Part shown: positions 25,478 through 34,576 of the stretch, piece after piece
Layout: the number at the start of each line of letters is the position of its first letter
Position numbering within the stretch: position 1 is the stretch's first letter
NCBI RefSeq assembly: GCF_016916835.1
Contig: NZ_JAFFIX010000002.1
Location: 124,001 to 188,000, forward strand
DNA from: Actinacidiphila bryophytorum
Lineage (GTDB): Bacteria; Actinomycetota; Actinomycetes; Streptomycetales; Streptomycetaceae
DNA length: 64,000 nucleotides
Direction of reading: 5' to 3'
Position numbers and translations under genes: made by a program
The notes under the pieces: generated by a model
Told to the model about the DNA's origin: nothing
Seen by the model: the letters and a program-made list of their open reading frames with translations, nothing else
The model's database searches: none

Positions 25478-25987
25478 TCAGGCCGGTGTGGAGGACTTGG
25501 GGAAGGCGGCGCGCAGGGCGGGGCCGCGGGTGAGGAAGGCGACGCGGACGACGGGCAGCATGCAGACGGTCTGCGCGGCGGCGTACCACAGCGGGCAGAT
25601 GCCCGGGATCAGGTCGACGCCGATGATCGCGACCGGCATGACCGCGGTGAGGGTGCTGACGCGGTCGAAGGCCCGGCGCGCGCCGCGGGAGGCGGCGGCG
25701 GTCATCCGGTGCAGGAGGAGGGCGACGACGGGCAGCAGGACCGCCCGCACCCACATGAAGGTGTTCACCGTCTGTCCGGCGCCGGCCAGTGCGGCGACCG
25801 CGACGAGGGCGGCGCAGGCGAGGGCGCCGTAGAGGGTGATGCCGCTCTTGGCCGCGGCGAGGGCTTCCCGGGCGCCGGGGCTGCGGCGGAGGGCCGGCGC
25901 GGCGGTGCTGTTCTGCGTGCCGTCCGGGGTGCTGCCCGGGGTGCTGTGCGGGGTGCTGTCCGGCGTGCTGTGCGGTGTGGTGTCCAT
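25478..25987 (-). CDS. Four-helix membrane protein, unknown function
   Basis: A 169-residue protein. The first 30 residues are a Ser-Thr-Pro repeat (HSTPDSTPHSTPGSTPDGT) from a 15-bp DNA repeat. Four hydrophobic segments follow, near residues 50-70, 77-97, 105-125 and 130-150 (GITLYGALACAALVAVAALAG and others). ATG 25987 starts after the divergent sensor-kinase promoter. No family recognised. It shares a 124-base gap with the kinase gene, so joint control is possible. Confidence 0.55.
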   Translation of the reverse strand: MDTTPHSTPDSTPHSTPGSTPDGTQNSTAAPALRRSPGAREALAAAKSGITLYGALACAALVAVAALAGAGQTVNTFMWVRAVLLPVVALLLHRMTAAASRGARRAFDRVSTLTAVMPVAIIGVDLIPGICPLWYAAAQTVCMLPVVRVAFLTRGPALRAAFPKSSTPA

Positions 25988-26111
25988 GCCGACGACGCTA
26001 CGAAGCGCCCCGCCGCCGGGGTATCCGTCTGGACCCACACCTGGGTGGGGCTGGCCCCACTCCCGGGCTGACCAGGCCCGCAGCGCGCCCCGGGCGGTGC
26101 ACAGTGGAGGC

Positions 26112-27395
26112 ATGGAGACGGCAGGCGGAGGAATCGTGGGACAGCGGGGTTCGTGGCCGGTGCGCGCCGGCGTGGGGTTCGTACGGGCGTGCGCCGTCGC
26201 CGCCGTCAGCATGCTGGTGCCCGCGGTGTGGGCCGCCGCGGTGGCGCTGGGGATCTGGTGGGGTGCGGCCAACCCGTGGTCGTGGCTGGCGCCGGTCCTG
26301 CTGGTGTGCCTGGGCACCGCGGCCCTGGCCCGCCCGGTGTGCCGGGCGGTCCGCTTCCTGGTCGCCCGGTGGACGTCCACCGTCATCCCGGGCGGATACC
26401 GGCAGGCCCCGCCGGTGACGCAGCTGTCGACCGGTTACTGGTGGAACGGCTTCGGCTACGAGCGCTCCCGCCGCGACGCCCTCATGGACCAGCAGTGGCG
26501 GCTGCGGGTGACCGACCCGGCCAACCGGCGCGACGTGCGCTTCGCCGCGATCGTGCCGTTCGCCGCGGGCCTGCCCGCCTGCGTACCGCCCGCCGGGGTG
26601 GCGCTGGCGGCCCTGGGGCTGAGCCGGCAGGACACCGCCTGGCGTGTCGCCGGGGCGCTCGGCCTGCTCGTGGCGGTCGCCGCGGCCCCGTACGCCTGGC
26701 GCTGCGTCGTGCCCGCGGCCGTACGCTTCCTGCGCCCGTCGCCCGCGATGGCGCTCGCCGACCGGGTGGACGAGCTGACCGCCCAGCGTGCGGACGCCAC
26801 GGTCGCGCAGGCCGCCGAGATCCGCCGCATCGAACGCGACCTGCACGACGGGGCGCAGGCCCGCCTCGTGCTGCTCGGCCTGTCGCTGGCGACCGCGGAG
26901 AAGCTCATGGAGACCGACCCGGAGCAGGCCAGGGCGCTGATGCGGGAGGCGCGGGCCGGCGCGACCGCCTCGCTGGCCGAGCTGCGCGAACTGGTCAGGG
27001 GCATCAACCCGCCCGTGCTGAACGACCGCGGCCTGGTCGACGCGCTCCGCGCCCTCGCCCTGGACAGCCCGCTCGAAGCGGTCGTCACCGCGGACGCCCC
27101 GCTCCGCCTGGAGCCGCCGGTCGAGTCCGCCCTCTACTTCGCCGTCGCCGAGCTGCTCACCAACGCGGCCAAGCACGCGCACGCGGACCGGGCGCGCATC
27201 TCGGTGGCCGCCGGCTCCGCGGGCGTCACCGTCGAGGTCGAGGACGACGGGCGCGGCGGTGCCGCGGTGCGGGCGGGCGGCGGGCTCGACGGGCTGCGCC
27301 GGCGGCTCGCCGTCTTCGACGGCACGCTGGAGATCAGCAGCCCCGCGGGCGGCCCGACGCGGGTGAGGATGATGGTGCCATGCGAATCGTCGTAG
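26112..27395 (+). CDS. NarL-type sensor histidine kinase
   Basis: A 427-residue membrane kinase. Hydrophobic segments lie near residues 20-85 and 150-205. The HisKA_3 dimerisation helix carries the phospho-acceptor His in RRIERDLHDGAQARL. The HATPase_c domain follows, with N-box ELLTNAAKHAHAD and G-box VEDDGRGGAAVRAGGGLDGLRRRL. It autophosphorylates and passes phosphate to the response regulator, whose gene overlaps its 3' end by 16 bases. The signal is unknown; no extracytoplasmic sensor domain is seen. Upstream frames (to 25836) lack a ribosome site. Confidence 0.9.
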   Translation: METAGGGIVGQRGSWPVRAGVGFVRACAVAAVSMLVPAVWAAAVALGIWWGAANPWSWLAPVLLVCLGTAALARPVCRAVRFLVARWTSTVIPGGYRQAPPVTQLSTGYWWNGFGYERSRRDALMDQQWRLRVTDPANRRDVRFAAIVPFAAGLPACVPPAGVALAALGLSRQDTAWRVAGALGLLVAVAAAPYAWRCVVPAAVRFLRPSPAMALADRVDELTAQRADATVAQAAEIRRIERDLHDGAQARLVLLGLSLATAEKLMETDPEQARALMREARAGATASLAELRELVRGINPPVLNDRGLVDALRALALDSPLEAVVTADAPLRLEPPVESALYFAVAELLTNAAKHAHADRARISVAAGSAGVTVEVEDDGRGGAAVRAGGGLDGLRRRLAVFDGTLEISSPAGGPTRVRMMVPCESS

Positions 27396-28027
27396 CCGAA
27401 GACCTCTACCTCCTGCGCGACGGAATGGTCCGCCTCATCGAAGCGTGCGGGCACGAGGTGGTGGCGACGGCGGCCACAGGACCCGAGACGCTCGACGCCC
27501 TGCTGCGGTGGCGGCCCGACGCCGCCGTGGTCGACGTCCGCATGCCGCCGACCCAGACGGACGAGGGCCTGCGCGCCGCCCTCGCCGCCCGCCGCGAGGT
27601 GCCGGGGCTGCCCGTCCTGATCCTGTCGCAGTACGTCGAGCAGCTGTACGCACGGGAGTTGCTGGCCGACGGCACGGGCGGCGTCGGCTACTTCCTCAAG
27701 GAGAGCGTCTTCGACGCCGACCAGTTCATCGACGCCCTGGAGCGCGTCGCCGGCGGCGGCACCGCCATGGACCCGGCCGTCATCGCCAAGCTCCTCTCCA
27801 GCGGCTCCTCCAGCCGGCGCCTGGACGCCCTGACGGAACGCGAGCACTCCGTACTGGCCCTCATGGCCGAGGGGTTGTCCAACCAGGCCATCGGCCGGCG
27901 GCTCTTCCTCAGCGACAGCGCCATCGGCAAGTACACGACCTCGCTCTTCGGCAAGCTCGGCATCACCGACGACGACAACGGCAACCGGCGGGTGCTCGCC
28001 GTCCTCGCCTACCTCAACAACCCCTGA
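27380..28027 (+). CDS. LuxR/NarL-family response regulator
   Basis: A 215-residue regulator. The receiver domain has the acidic pair ED at residues 7-8, the phospho-acceptor Asp52 in AAVVDVRMPP, and the conserved Lys in YFLKES. The C-terminal GerE-type helix-turn-helix reads LTEREHSVLALMAEGLSNQAIGRRLFLSD. The start overlaps the kinase gene by 16 bases, so the two are translationally coupled partners. Two copies of GCCGACGCCGACCATGT, 20 bases apart, lie just after the stop (28043-28079). Targets unknown. Confidence 0.92.
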   Translation: MRIVVAEDLYLLRDGMVRLIEACGHEVVATAATGPETLDALLRWRPDAAVVDVRMPPTQTDEGLRAALAARREVPGLPVLILSQYVEQLYARELLADGTGGVGYFLKESVFDADQFIDALERVAGGGTAMDPAVIAKLLSSGSSSRRLDALTEREHSVLALMAEGLSNQAIGRRLFLSDSAIGKYTTSLFGKLGITDDDNGNRRVLAVLAYLNNP

Positions 28028-28113
28028 ACGGCGAGTGGTTCGGCCGACGCCGACCATGTCGCGCCGACGCCGACCATGTGCGGCCGGCGCCGGCCTCTCC
28101 GGTGCGGATGTCC

Positions 28114-28800
28114 TCAGCGCCGGGCCGCCGCCAGGGCCGCCTTGATGTCGTCCACCGACGCCGGGACGGGCGGCTGTGCCGTGAAGTCGGCGACCGACTG
28201 GTCCGCGTACGGGCTTCCGTAGGCGGGCGTGTCCGGCTGGTAGCGCCAGCCCTCGGCGAGCGGCCCGGCGTCCACGACGTCGAAGCCGAGCACGTCGAGC
28301 AGCTCGGTGGCGCGCGCCTTCGCGCCGGCGTCGTCGCCGGCGATGGGCAGGGCGGCGCGGTCGCCGCCGGCACCCGCGGGCCGCGGCAGGGCGCCCAGGT
28401 GCTTGAAGTAGATGTTGTTGAAGACCTTCACCACGGACGCGCCCTCCAGGTGGCGCTGCAGCCACCCGCTGTGCGTGGTCTCGCCGCTGTCCAGCTCCGC
28501 GATGTGCCCGTCGCGCTGCACGTAGTAGTTGCCGGTGTCGAGCACGGTCTTCCCGACCAGCGCCTCGCGCGGCATCAGCGGATACGCCTTGACCGGCACG
28601 CTCACCACGACCCAGTCACCCGCGTACGCCGCCTCCTGCGCCGTCCCGGCCCTGGCCCGCGGCCCCAGCTCCGCCACGAGCCCCGCGAGGCTCTGCGGCC
28701 CCCGCGAGTTGCTGAGCACCACGTCCAGCCCCGCATCCACCGCGACGCGCGCCAGAGTGCCGCCGATCTGTCCACTGCCGATGAGTCCCAAGGTGGCCAT
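28114..28800 (-). CDS. F420-dependent NADP oxidoreductase-like protein
   Basis: A 228-residue NAD(P)-binding protein of the F420:NADP reductase family. The N-terminal Rossmann motif reads LGLIGSGQIGGTLARVAVDAG, followed by LSNSRGPQSL (the NADPH 2'-phosphate loop SNSRG is typical) and the VVVSVPVKAYP strand. The C-terminal half has ASVVKVFNNIYFKHLGAL, as in the family. The likely reaction is hydride exchange between NADPH and a deazaflavin or small substrate; the true substrate is unknown. ATG 28800 gives the normal length. It converges on the response-regulator gene. Confidence 0.82.
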   Translation of the reverse strand: MATLGLIGSGQIGGTLARVAVDAGLDVVLSNSRGPQSLAGLVAELGPRARAGTAQEAAYAGDWVVVSVPVKAYPLMPREALVGKTVLDTGNYYVQRDGHIAELDSGETTHSGWLQRHLEGASVVKVFNNIYFKHLGALPRPAGAGGDRAALPIAGDDAGAKARATELLDVLGFDVVDAGPLAEGWRYQPDTPAYGSPYADQSVADFTAQPPVPASVDDIKAALAAARR

Positions 28801-28914
28801 ACGGTCGCCAACGCCGACCGCACCCGGAATGTTCCGCCCCACTTCCCCGCAGGTGGCGGAAGCGGAAGCGGGGGCCGCCGGTTCCGCGGCCGGCGAGCCA
28901 GTAGGGTGCGCGGG

Positions 28915-30093
28915 GTGAACAGCCCTTCTCCTCTTCCCCGCACCTTCCGGCTCATCGTCACGGGCGGCGGCACCGGCGGCCACACGTACCCGGCACTGAC
29001 GGCGGTCCGCACCCTCCAGGCCCGGCTGGCGGCCGCCGGCGGCACGCTCGACGTGCTGTGGATCGGCACCCCCGACGGCCTGGAGGCGCGGGTCGCCCCG
29101 GCCGAGGGCATCGCCTTCACCACCGTCGCCACCGGAAAGATCCGCCGCTCGGCGAACCCGCTGAAGATGGTGTCACCGGCGAACGTCCGCGACATGGCGC
29201 GCGTGCCGCTCGGCGTCGCGCAGGCCCGCAAGGTCGTGTCGGACTTCCGCCCCGACGTCGTCCTGGCGACCGGCGGTTACGTGGCCGTCCCCGCGGGCCT
29301 GGCCGCCCGCATGTGCCGCCGCCCGCTCGTCCTGCACGAGCAGACCGTGCGGCTGGGCCTGGCCAACCGCAAACTCGCCGGTTCCGCCACGCGGATCGCG
29401 GTCTCCTCCGAGTCCTCGCTGCCGCTGCTGCCCGAGTCCGTACGCGGCATCGCCGTGGTCACCGGTAACCCGATCCGCCCCGAAGTGCTCACCGGCCACC
29501 CGGCGAAGGCCGTCGAGGCGCTGGGCCTGTACGGTTTCGACGCGCGCCTGCCGACGGTGTACGTCACCGGCGGCGCCCAGGGCTCCCAGCAGATCAACGA
29601 CGTCGTACGCGACACGCTCCCGTGGCTGCTGGAGCGGGCCAACGTCGTCCACCAGTGCGGCCCGGCCCACGCCGAGGCGCTGCGGCGCCACGCCGCCGCC
29701 CTGCCACCGGAGTTGGCGAACCGCTACTACCCGACGGGCTTCGTCGGACCGGAACTGCCCGACGTCCTCGCGCTCGCCGACGTCGTCATCTCCCGCAGCG
29801 GCGCCGGTACGCTCGCCGAGCTGACCGCCCTGGGCAAGCCCGCGGTCTTCATCCCGCTCGCCACCTCGGCCGGCAACGAACAGGCCCACAACGCACGCCA
29901 CTTGGAGCAGTCCGGTGCCGCCGTCGCCCTGACCGGCGAGGTCACGCCGACGGCCCTCCGCGACGCGGCTTCGCCGCTGCTGACCGACCCGGCCCGCCGG
30001 GCCGCGATGGCCCAGCGCGCCAGGTCGCACGGCCGCCCGGACGCCGCGGACCGGCTCGTCGACGTCATCCTGTCCGCGGCTTCGTCCGGCTGA
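28915..30093 (+). CDS. MurG-like UDP-GlcNAc glycosyltransferase (paralogue)
   Basis: A 392-residue GT28 enzyme. Family marks are the N-terminal loop IVTGGGTGGHTYPAL, the ATGGYVAVPAGLAARM and HEQTVRLGLANR blocks, the VTGGAQGSQQIND loop and the donor-site SRSGAGTLAELTALGKPAVFIPL. MurG adds GlcNAc to lipid I to make lipid II on the inner membrane face. This gene is isolated from any division/wall cluster, and the HExN-type motif reads HEQTVRLGLAN rather than HEQN, so it is better read as a second MurG homologue, possibly for a modified wall or a specialised glycoside. Start GTG 28915 has a weak ribosome site. Confidence 0.8.
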   Translation: MNSPSPLPRTFRLIVTGGGTGGHTYPALTAVRTLQARLAAAGGTLDVLWIGTPDGLEARVAPAEGIAFTTVATGKIRRSANPLKMVSPANVRDMARVPLGVAQARKVVSDFRPDVVLATGGYVAVPAGLAARMCRRPLVLHEQTVRLGLANRKLAGSATRIAVSSESSLPLLPESVRGIAVVTGNPIRPEVLTGHPAKAVEALGLYGFDARLPTVYVTGGAQGSQQINDVVRDTLPWLLERANVVHQCGPAHAEALRRHAAALPPELANRYYPTGFVGPELPDVLALADVVISRSGAGTLAELTALGKPAVFIPLATSAGNEQAHNARHLEQSGAAVALTGEVTPTALRDAASPLLTDPARRAAMAQRARSHGRPDAADRLVDVILSAASSG

Positions 30094-30120
30094 CGGTCCG
30101 GCTGACGGTCCGGCTGACGG
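30085..30120 (+). repeat. 12-bp tandem repeat, three copies
   Basis: TCCGGCTGACGG is repeated three times across the MurG-like stop codon, with a fourth degenerate copy to about 30128. Each unit contains an in-frame TGA, so slippage would not change the protein. Confidence 0.75.
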
Positions 30121-30132
30121 GCCGGCTTTCGG

Positions 30133-31701
30133 TCAGACGGTGCGGCGGCGGCGGTGCCGTACGACCAGCAGGACGCCGCCCAGGAGGAATGCGGCGCCTC
30201 CGACGCCGAGCAGTGGGGCGCCGGAGGTGCCGGTGGCGGCCAGCCGGTCGCCGTTCCCGTCACCGGCTGCGGGGGCCGTCGCGATCGGGGAAGGCTGGTT
30301 GCCCGCAGGAGAGTCGGGCGACGAGCCGGACGTCGGCGTGGCGCTCGGGCTGCCCGACGGGGAGCCGCCCTGCACGGCCACGGTGATCGCGGCGCTGTTG
30401 TTGGCCGGGTTCGGGTCGATGTCCCCCTTGGGCCGTACGGTGATCGTGCCCGTCGCGCCCGCCACCTTGCGGTCGATGCGCACGCGCAGCACCGTGCCGA
30501 AGCCGTCGGGGCCGAAGCCGCACGTGGCCTTGGTGCCCCCGTCGGCGGGTACGCAGTACACCGCCTCGGTCTCCTCGTCGCGCCCGAGCGGCAGCGCCGT
30601 CGTACCCGGCGGCATCGTCACCTCCAGCGGGCCCTCGACCATGCTCCGGTCGAAGCCGCCCTTCGGCGTCGTCGGGTAGGGGACGTTGACGTCCACCGTC
30701 CTGCCGATCTTCCCGGTGATGGTGAACGCCGTTGCGGCGAGGTCCACATGGGTGCCGCCGGGCGGCAGGAAGGTCAACTCCGTGGAGCCGCCCGCGACCA
30801 GCGCGGACCCGTCGATCGCGGTGAGCCCGAGCGGCCCGCCGGTGCCGCGCGGGGCGTCTGCGGGCAACGCCCCTGCCAGGTCGGGCGGATTCCCCGTCGG
30901 CCACACCGCGTACGTGACGGTCACGCCGGACGACGCGTCCGGCGGGGCGAAGGAGAAGGCGCCGTCGGTGCGGAAGGCGTCGCCCGGCGCCAGCGCCCGG
31001 TCGAAGGTGCACTCGGCGACGGTCGGCGCATCCGCCCGGTTGTAACGGCAGTTGGAGTAGCGCGCGGTCGTCCCGGCGGCGCTGCTGACCTGCAAGGTGA
31101 TGCCCTGCGTGACGGCGATGTCCCCCCGGTTGCCGAACGCCGGCGACACCTGCACGCTGCCCCCGGTCAACTCCTGTGACGTCACCGGGTCGGTGGTCAA
31201 GCGCGGGCTGCCGACGACGACTTGGGTCGTCCGGGTGACGGTCGCGGCGTTCGACGCCGTGACGGTGAGCCCGATCGTGCCGGCCACGCCCACGGAAGTG
31301 CCCTCCAGGGCCGTGAGCTTGAAGGGCGAAAGCTCCGTCCGCTGGTAGAAGTCCCCCAGCGGGCACCGTACGACCCCCTGGTCCTCGGTGCACGACGGCC
31401 CGCCCGAGGTGAGCTGTACCCCGACCTTGCCCGCCAGCGAGGACAGGTCGAACACCGCCTCGACGTCGGTCAGATCGGTCTCGTCACCGCTGCCGTCGAC
31501 CCCGCCGGACGCCAGCGCGAGCAGATACGGCTCCGCGTACCCCGAGTCGCCGTGCCGCGGCACGAACACCGACTGCGGCAACGCCATGACCCGCACCGAC
31601 ACCGGGCTCGCGGCCACAGCCCGCCCCCCGCCCCCTGCCGACCCGAGCACCACCAGCGCGAGCGCCGCCACCACCCCGCCGACCCTGCCGAACCCTCTCA
31701 T
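30133..31701 (-). CDS. Surface protein with LAXTG sortase anchor
   Basis: A 522-residue exported protein. Signal peptide at the start (GGVVAALALVVLGSAGGG, ending AVAAS). The body is a series of beta-rich repeats with DUF11-like signs (VEAVFDLSSLAGKVGVQL; DPNPANNSAAITVAV). A Ser/Pro/Gly linker leads to the C-terminal sorting signal LAATG, a hydrophobic segment (LGVGGAAFLLGGVLLVV) and RHRRRR. LAXTG is the motif used by class E sortases of Streptomyces, so covalent wall attachment is expected. ATG 31701 follows GAGGGCGG. Binding partner unknown. Confidence 0.83.
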   Translation of the reverse strand: MRGFGRVGGVVAALALVVLGSAGGGGRAVAASPVSVRVMALPQSVFVPRHGDSGYAEPYLLALASGGVDGSGDETDLTDVEAVFDLSSLAGKVGVQLTSGGPSCTEDQGVVRCPLGDFYQRTELSPFKLTALEGTSVGVAGTIGLTVTASNAATVTRTTQVVVGSPRLTTDPVTSQELTGGSVQVSPAFGNRGDIAVTQGITLQVSSAAGTTARYSNCRYNRADAPTVAECTFDRALAPGDAFRTDGAFSFAPPDASSGVTVTYAVWPTGNPPDLAGALPADAPRGTGGPLGLTAIDGSALVAGGSTELTFLPPGGTHVDLAATAFTITGKIGRTVDVNVPYPTTPKGGFDRSMVEGPLEVTMPPGTTALPLGRDEETEAVYCVPADGGTKATCGFGPDGFGTVLRVRIDRKVAGATGTITVRPKGDIDPNPANNSAAITVAVQGGSPSGSPSATPTSGSSPDSPAGNQPSPIATAPAAGDGNGDRLAATGTSGAPLLGVGGAAFLLGGVLLVVRHRRRRTV

Positions 31702-31842
31702 CGATCCGCCCTCCCCCTCGCCCCGGTCCTCCCGGGTCTTCTCGGACAAGACAGCCGACGACCGGATTTGGTTGTCCCCCACCCGGCGGAACAGCGGGCA
31801 CCCGGCGGAACAACGGGGCGGTGCGGCCCCGGCGCGGCGGGT

Positions 31843-32868
31843 TCAGGTGGTGAGGTCCCGTCCCCGGGGCGGTGCCGTCGAGGCGCGTACCACCAGTTCG
31901 GTGGCGAGTTCGACGTGGTGGGACTCGACCTTGTCGCCGTTCACCAGCCGCAGGGCGGTACGCAGGGCGGCACCGCCCATCTCCCTCAGCGGCTGGCGCA
32001 CGGTGGTCAGTGGCGGTGACGCCATCCGGGCGAGGTCCGTGTCGTCGAAACCGACCACGCTCAGGTCTTCGGGGACGCGCAGGCCCCGGGCGCGGGCGGC
32101 CTCGATGACACCGAGGGCGATCTCGTCGTTGCCCGTGAAGATCGCCGTCGGTGGCTCCGCCAGGTCCAGCAGCAGCGACGCGCCGAGCAGGCCGGTCTCG
32201 TACGTGAACTCCCCTGGCCGGACATACGCCTCGGGTACACGCGCTCCTTCCGCCTCCATGGCGGCGCGATAGCCGTGCATGCGTGCCTGGTTGCACACGG
32301 CCATGGCCGGTCCGCCGAGATAGGCGACACGGCGGTGGCCGAGGGAGAGCAGGTGCCGGGTCGCGGCCAGGCCACCGGAGAAGTTGGTCGCCCCGACGCT
32401 GTGGACCCGGCTGTCCGGCAGGTGCAGCGGGTCCAGCACGACCAGCGGCAGCCCGGCCCTGGCCAGCTCCTTCAGGTGCGCGGCGGTGTACACGCTGGTG
32501 ACCACGATGAGGGCGCGGCGCCCGGCTGAGACCAGATCCCGTGCCCAGTTCGGGCCGCGGGACGCCTTGCTGATCACCACCGAGGCTCCTGACTCGGCGG
32601 CGGAGTCGATGATGCCCTCCAGGGTCTGGGCCACGTACGACTTGACGCAGCCCTGGAACTGAACCTCGATGATCGGGCTTTCCAGGGCGTCGGTGTGGCG
32701 GAACACGGGTGCCAGGTAGTCGTGCTGGTACAGCAGTTCCTGCACTCGGGCGCGGGTCTGTGCGGCCACGTCACCGCGGCCGTTGACCACTTTGGACACG
32801 GTGGCGACGGAGACCCCGGCTACTTGGGCGATGTCAGCCAAAGTGGCGCGCCTGGCGTTCGGTGGCAT
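31843..32868 (-). CDS. LacI family regulator of the adjacent sugar operon
   Basis: A 341-residue LacI/GalR regulator. The N-terminal helix-turn-helix is ATLADIAQVAGVSVATVSKVVNGRGDV, followed by the periplasmic-binding-protein-like effector domain (SVGATNFSGGLAATRHLLSLGHRRVAYLGG; FTGNDEIALGVIEAARARGLRVPEDLSVVGFDDTDLA). ATG 32868 is preceded by GAGAGGA. It is divergent from an ABC importer and GH3 gene, matching the BxlR arrangement of Streptomyces xylo-oligosaccharide operons. Several TTCGAA-centred palindromes in the gap are its probable operators. Confidence 0.9.
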   Translation of the reverse strand: MPPNARRATLADIAQVAGVSVATVSKVVNGRGDVAAQTRARVQELLYQHDYLAPVFRHTDALESPIIEVQFQGCVKSYVAQTLEGIIDSAAESGASVVISKASRGPNWARDLVSAGRRALIVVTSVYTAAHLKELARAGLPLVVLDPLHLPDSRVHSVGATNFSGGLAATRHLLSLGHRRVAYLGGPAMAVCNQARMHGYRAAMEAEGARVPEAYVRPGEFTYETGLLGASLLLDLAEPPTAIFTGNDEIALGVIEAARARGLRVPEDLSVVGFDDTDLARMASPPLTTVRQPLREMGGAALRTALRLVNGDKVESHHVELATELVVRASTAPPRGRDLTT

Positions 32869-33025
32869 CGGTTCCTCTCAGCTGCATGTCCACCGGTGTG
32901 GTCAGCCGTCGACCATGGCCGGTCACTCGGGTGGGCCCGCTCAACGGTACGGCAACGCGGCAGGGAGCGCGGAGACGGGAGTCGCCCCCGCGGCCAATAC
33001 CCACTCCACCGCGCCCCGATCTTCG

Positions 33026-33192
33026 ATATTTCGAAAATATTTCGATCCCTGCCGGGTCTCGCAACCGTTGCACTGGCCTGACCTCACGGAGAAGTGACGG
33101 GCTCTCAGCGATGCGCTTGCACATCTCTTGACACGACGATACTTCGAAATCTAGCGTGCACTCACAGAAAAGTCAGCCGGTGTTTTCGAAAC
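33026..33192 (+). promoter_or_regulatory. Three TTCGAA-centred LacI-type operators
   Basis: The divergent gap holds TTTCGAAA at 33029-33036, ACTTCGAAATCT centred on 33142-33147, and TTTCGAAA at 33184-33191. The first lies in an AT-rich imperfect palindrome with further TTCGA repeats on both sides. BxlR-type regulators are reported to bind CGAA-N-TTCG-like palindromes. Several sites suggest cooperative repression of both directions. Confidence 0.6.
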
Positions 33193-33244
33193 CTTTTCGG
33201 CATGACCCATGAGACGCCGGTGGCCCTCGATCGCGGAGAACACC

Positions 33245-34576
33245 ATGGACATCCCTGTCTCTCGACGTGCCCTGTCCCGGCGGACCCTGCTCGGCCTGGC
33301 CGCCGGCCTGCCGGTCTCGGCGGCGCTGACCGCCTGCGGCTCGTCCGGTCCCGGCGGCGGCAACGTCGGCGCCACGTACTGGTACCTGAGCAGCCAGCCG
33401 CAGGAAGGCGTCAGAGCCGGCGCGGTGAAGGCCTTCAACAAGGCCCACCCCAAGACGCGGATCAAAGACACCACCTTCCAGAACGACGCGTACAAGACGA
33501 AGATCAAGTCCGCCATCGGCGCCGGGCAGGCGCCCACGATCATCTACGGCTGGGGCGGCGGGACACTGCGCACCTACGTGGAGGCAGGCCAGGTCGAGGA
33601 CCTCACCTCGTGGATGGGCGAGCACTCCGAGGTCAAGAAGCGGGTGTTCCCGTCCTCGTTCGGCGCGGCGACCGTCAACGGCAGGATCTACGCGCTGCCG
33701 TGCGAGTGCGTGCAGCCGATCATCCTCTACTACAACAAGAGGCTCTTCGAGCAGGTCGGCGTGAACCCGCCGGAGTCCTGGGACGACATCATGGCGCTGG
33801 TGCCCAGGTTCAACGCGAAGGGCATCGCACCGTTCGCCCTGGGCGGCCAGTCCCAGTGGACGAACATGATGTGGCTGGAGTTCCTGTTCGACCGCATCGG
33901 TGGACCCGAGGTGTTCCAGGCCGTCATCGAGGGCGAGAAGAACGCCTGGTCCAACCCGGCCGCCCTCACCGCGCTGGCCAAGGTGCAGGAGCTGGTCAAG
34001 GCAGGCGGGTTCATCAAGGGCTTCTCCTCGATCACCGCGGACTCCAACGCCGACCAGGCGCTGCTGTACACCGGCAAGGCCGCGATGATGCTGCACGGCG
34101 CCTGGTCGTACGGCATCCAGCAGGCCGACGGCGGGGACTTCGTCTCCAGCGGCGGGCTGGGCTACATGAACTTCCCGCCCGTTGCGGGCGGCAAGGGCGA
34201 TCCGAGCAACAGCTTCGGCAACCCCGCCCAGTACCTGTCCATATCCTCGAAGGCCAGCGCCGAGGAGAAGGAGGTCGCCAAGGAGTTCTTCGCCAACGGC
34301 GTCCTCCAGGACGCCGAAGTGAAGCAGTGGATCGGCATCGGGTCGCTGCCGATCCGGGTGGGCACGGAGAAGTTGCTGGCCGCCTCCAAGAGCGCGGACT
34401 TCCTGCAGTTCACCTACGGCATCGCCAGCAAGGCCAAGACGTTCGGCCAGTCCTGGGACCAGGCGCTCAGCCCGATGGCCGCCGAGACGCTGCTGGACAA
34501 CATCTCGAAGCTGTTCCAGCTGTCCGTCTCGCCCAAGCAGTTCGCCGGCAACCTCAACGCGGTCATCGGCAAATGA
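33245..34576 (+). CDS. Sugar ABC transporter substrate-binding lipoprotein
   Basis: A 443-residue extracytoplasmic binding protein of the carbohydrate-uptake-1 family. The N-terminus combines a twin-arginine motif (SRRTLLGLAAGLP) and a lipobox (ALTACGS), so it is a Tat-exported lipoprotein. Typical signs are NKAHPKTRIKDTTF, IIYGWGGGTLRTYVEAG, and the IILYYNKRLFEQVGVNPPESWDD block that recurs in these proteins. ATG 33245 was preferred to 33209 because CGGAGA precedes it and the signal begins here. It starts an operon with two permeases and a GH3 enzyme. Ligand inferred: xylo- or related oligosaccharide. Confidence 0.9.
   Translation: MDIPVSRRALSRRTLLGLAAGLPVSAALTACGSSGPGGGNVGATYWYLSSQPQEGVRAGAVKAFNKAHPKTRIKDTTFQNDAYKTKIKSAIGAGQAPTIIYGWGGGTLRTYVEAGQVEDLTSWMGEHSEVKKRVFPSSFGAATVNGRIYALPCECVQPIILYYNKRLFEQVGVNPPESWDDIMALVPRFNAKGIAPFALGGQSQWTNMMWLEFLFDRIGGPEVFQAVIEGEKNAWSNPAALTALAKVQELVKAGGFIKGFSSITADSNADQALLYTGKAAMMLHGAWSYGIQQADGGDFVSSGGLGYMNFPPVAGGKGDPSNSFGNPAQYLSISSKASAEEKEVAKEFFANGVLQDAEVKQWIGIGSLPIRVGTEKLLAASKSADFLQFTYGIASKAKTFGQSWDQALSPMAAETLLDNISKLFQLSVSPKQFAGNLNAVIGK

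Noticed and set aside
28043..28079. Two GCCGACGCCGACCATGT repeats as an operator
   Set aside because: They lie between convergent gene ends, where no promoter is expected; probably a simple duplication.
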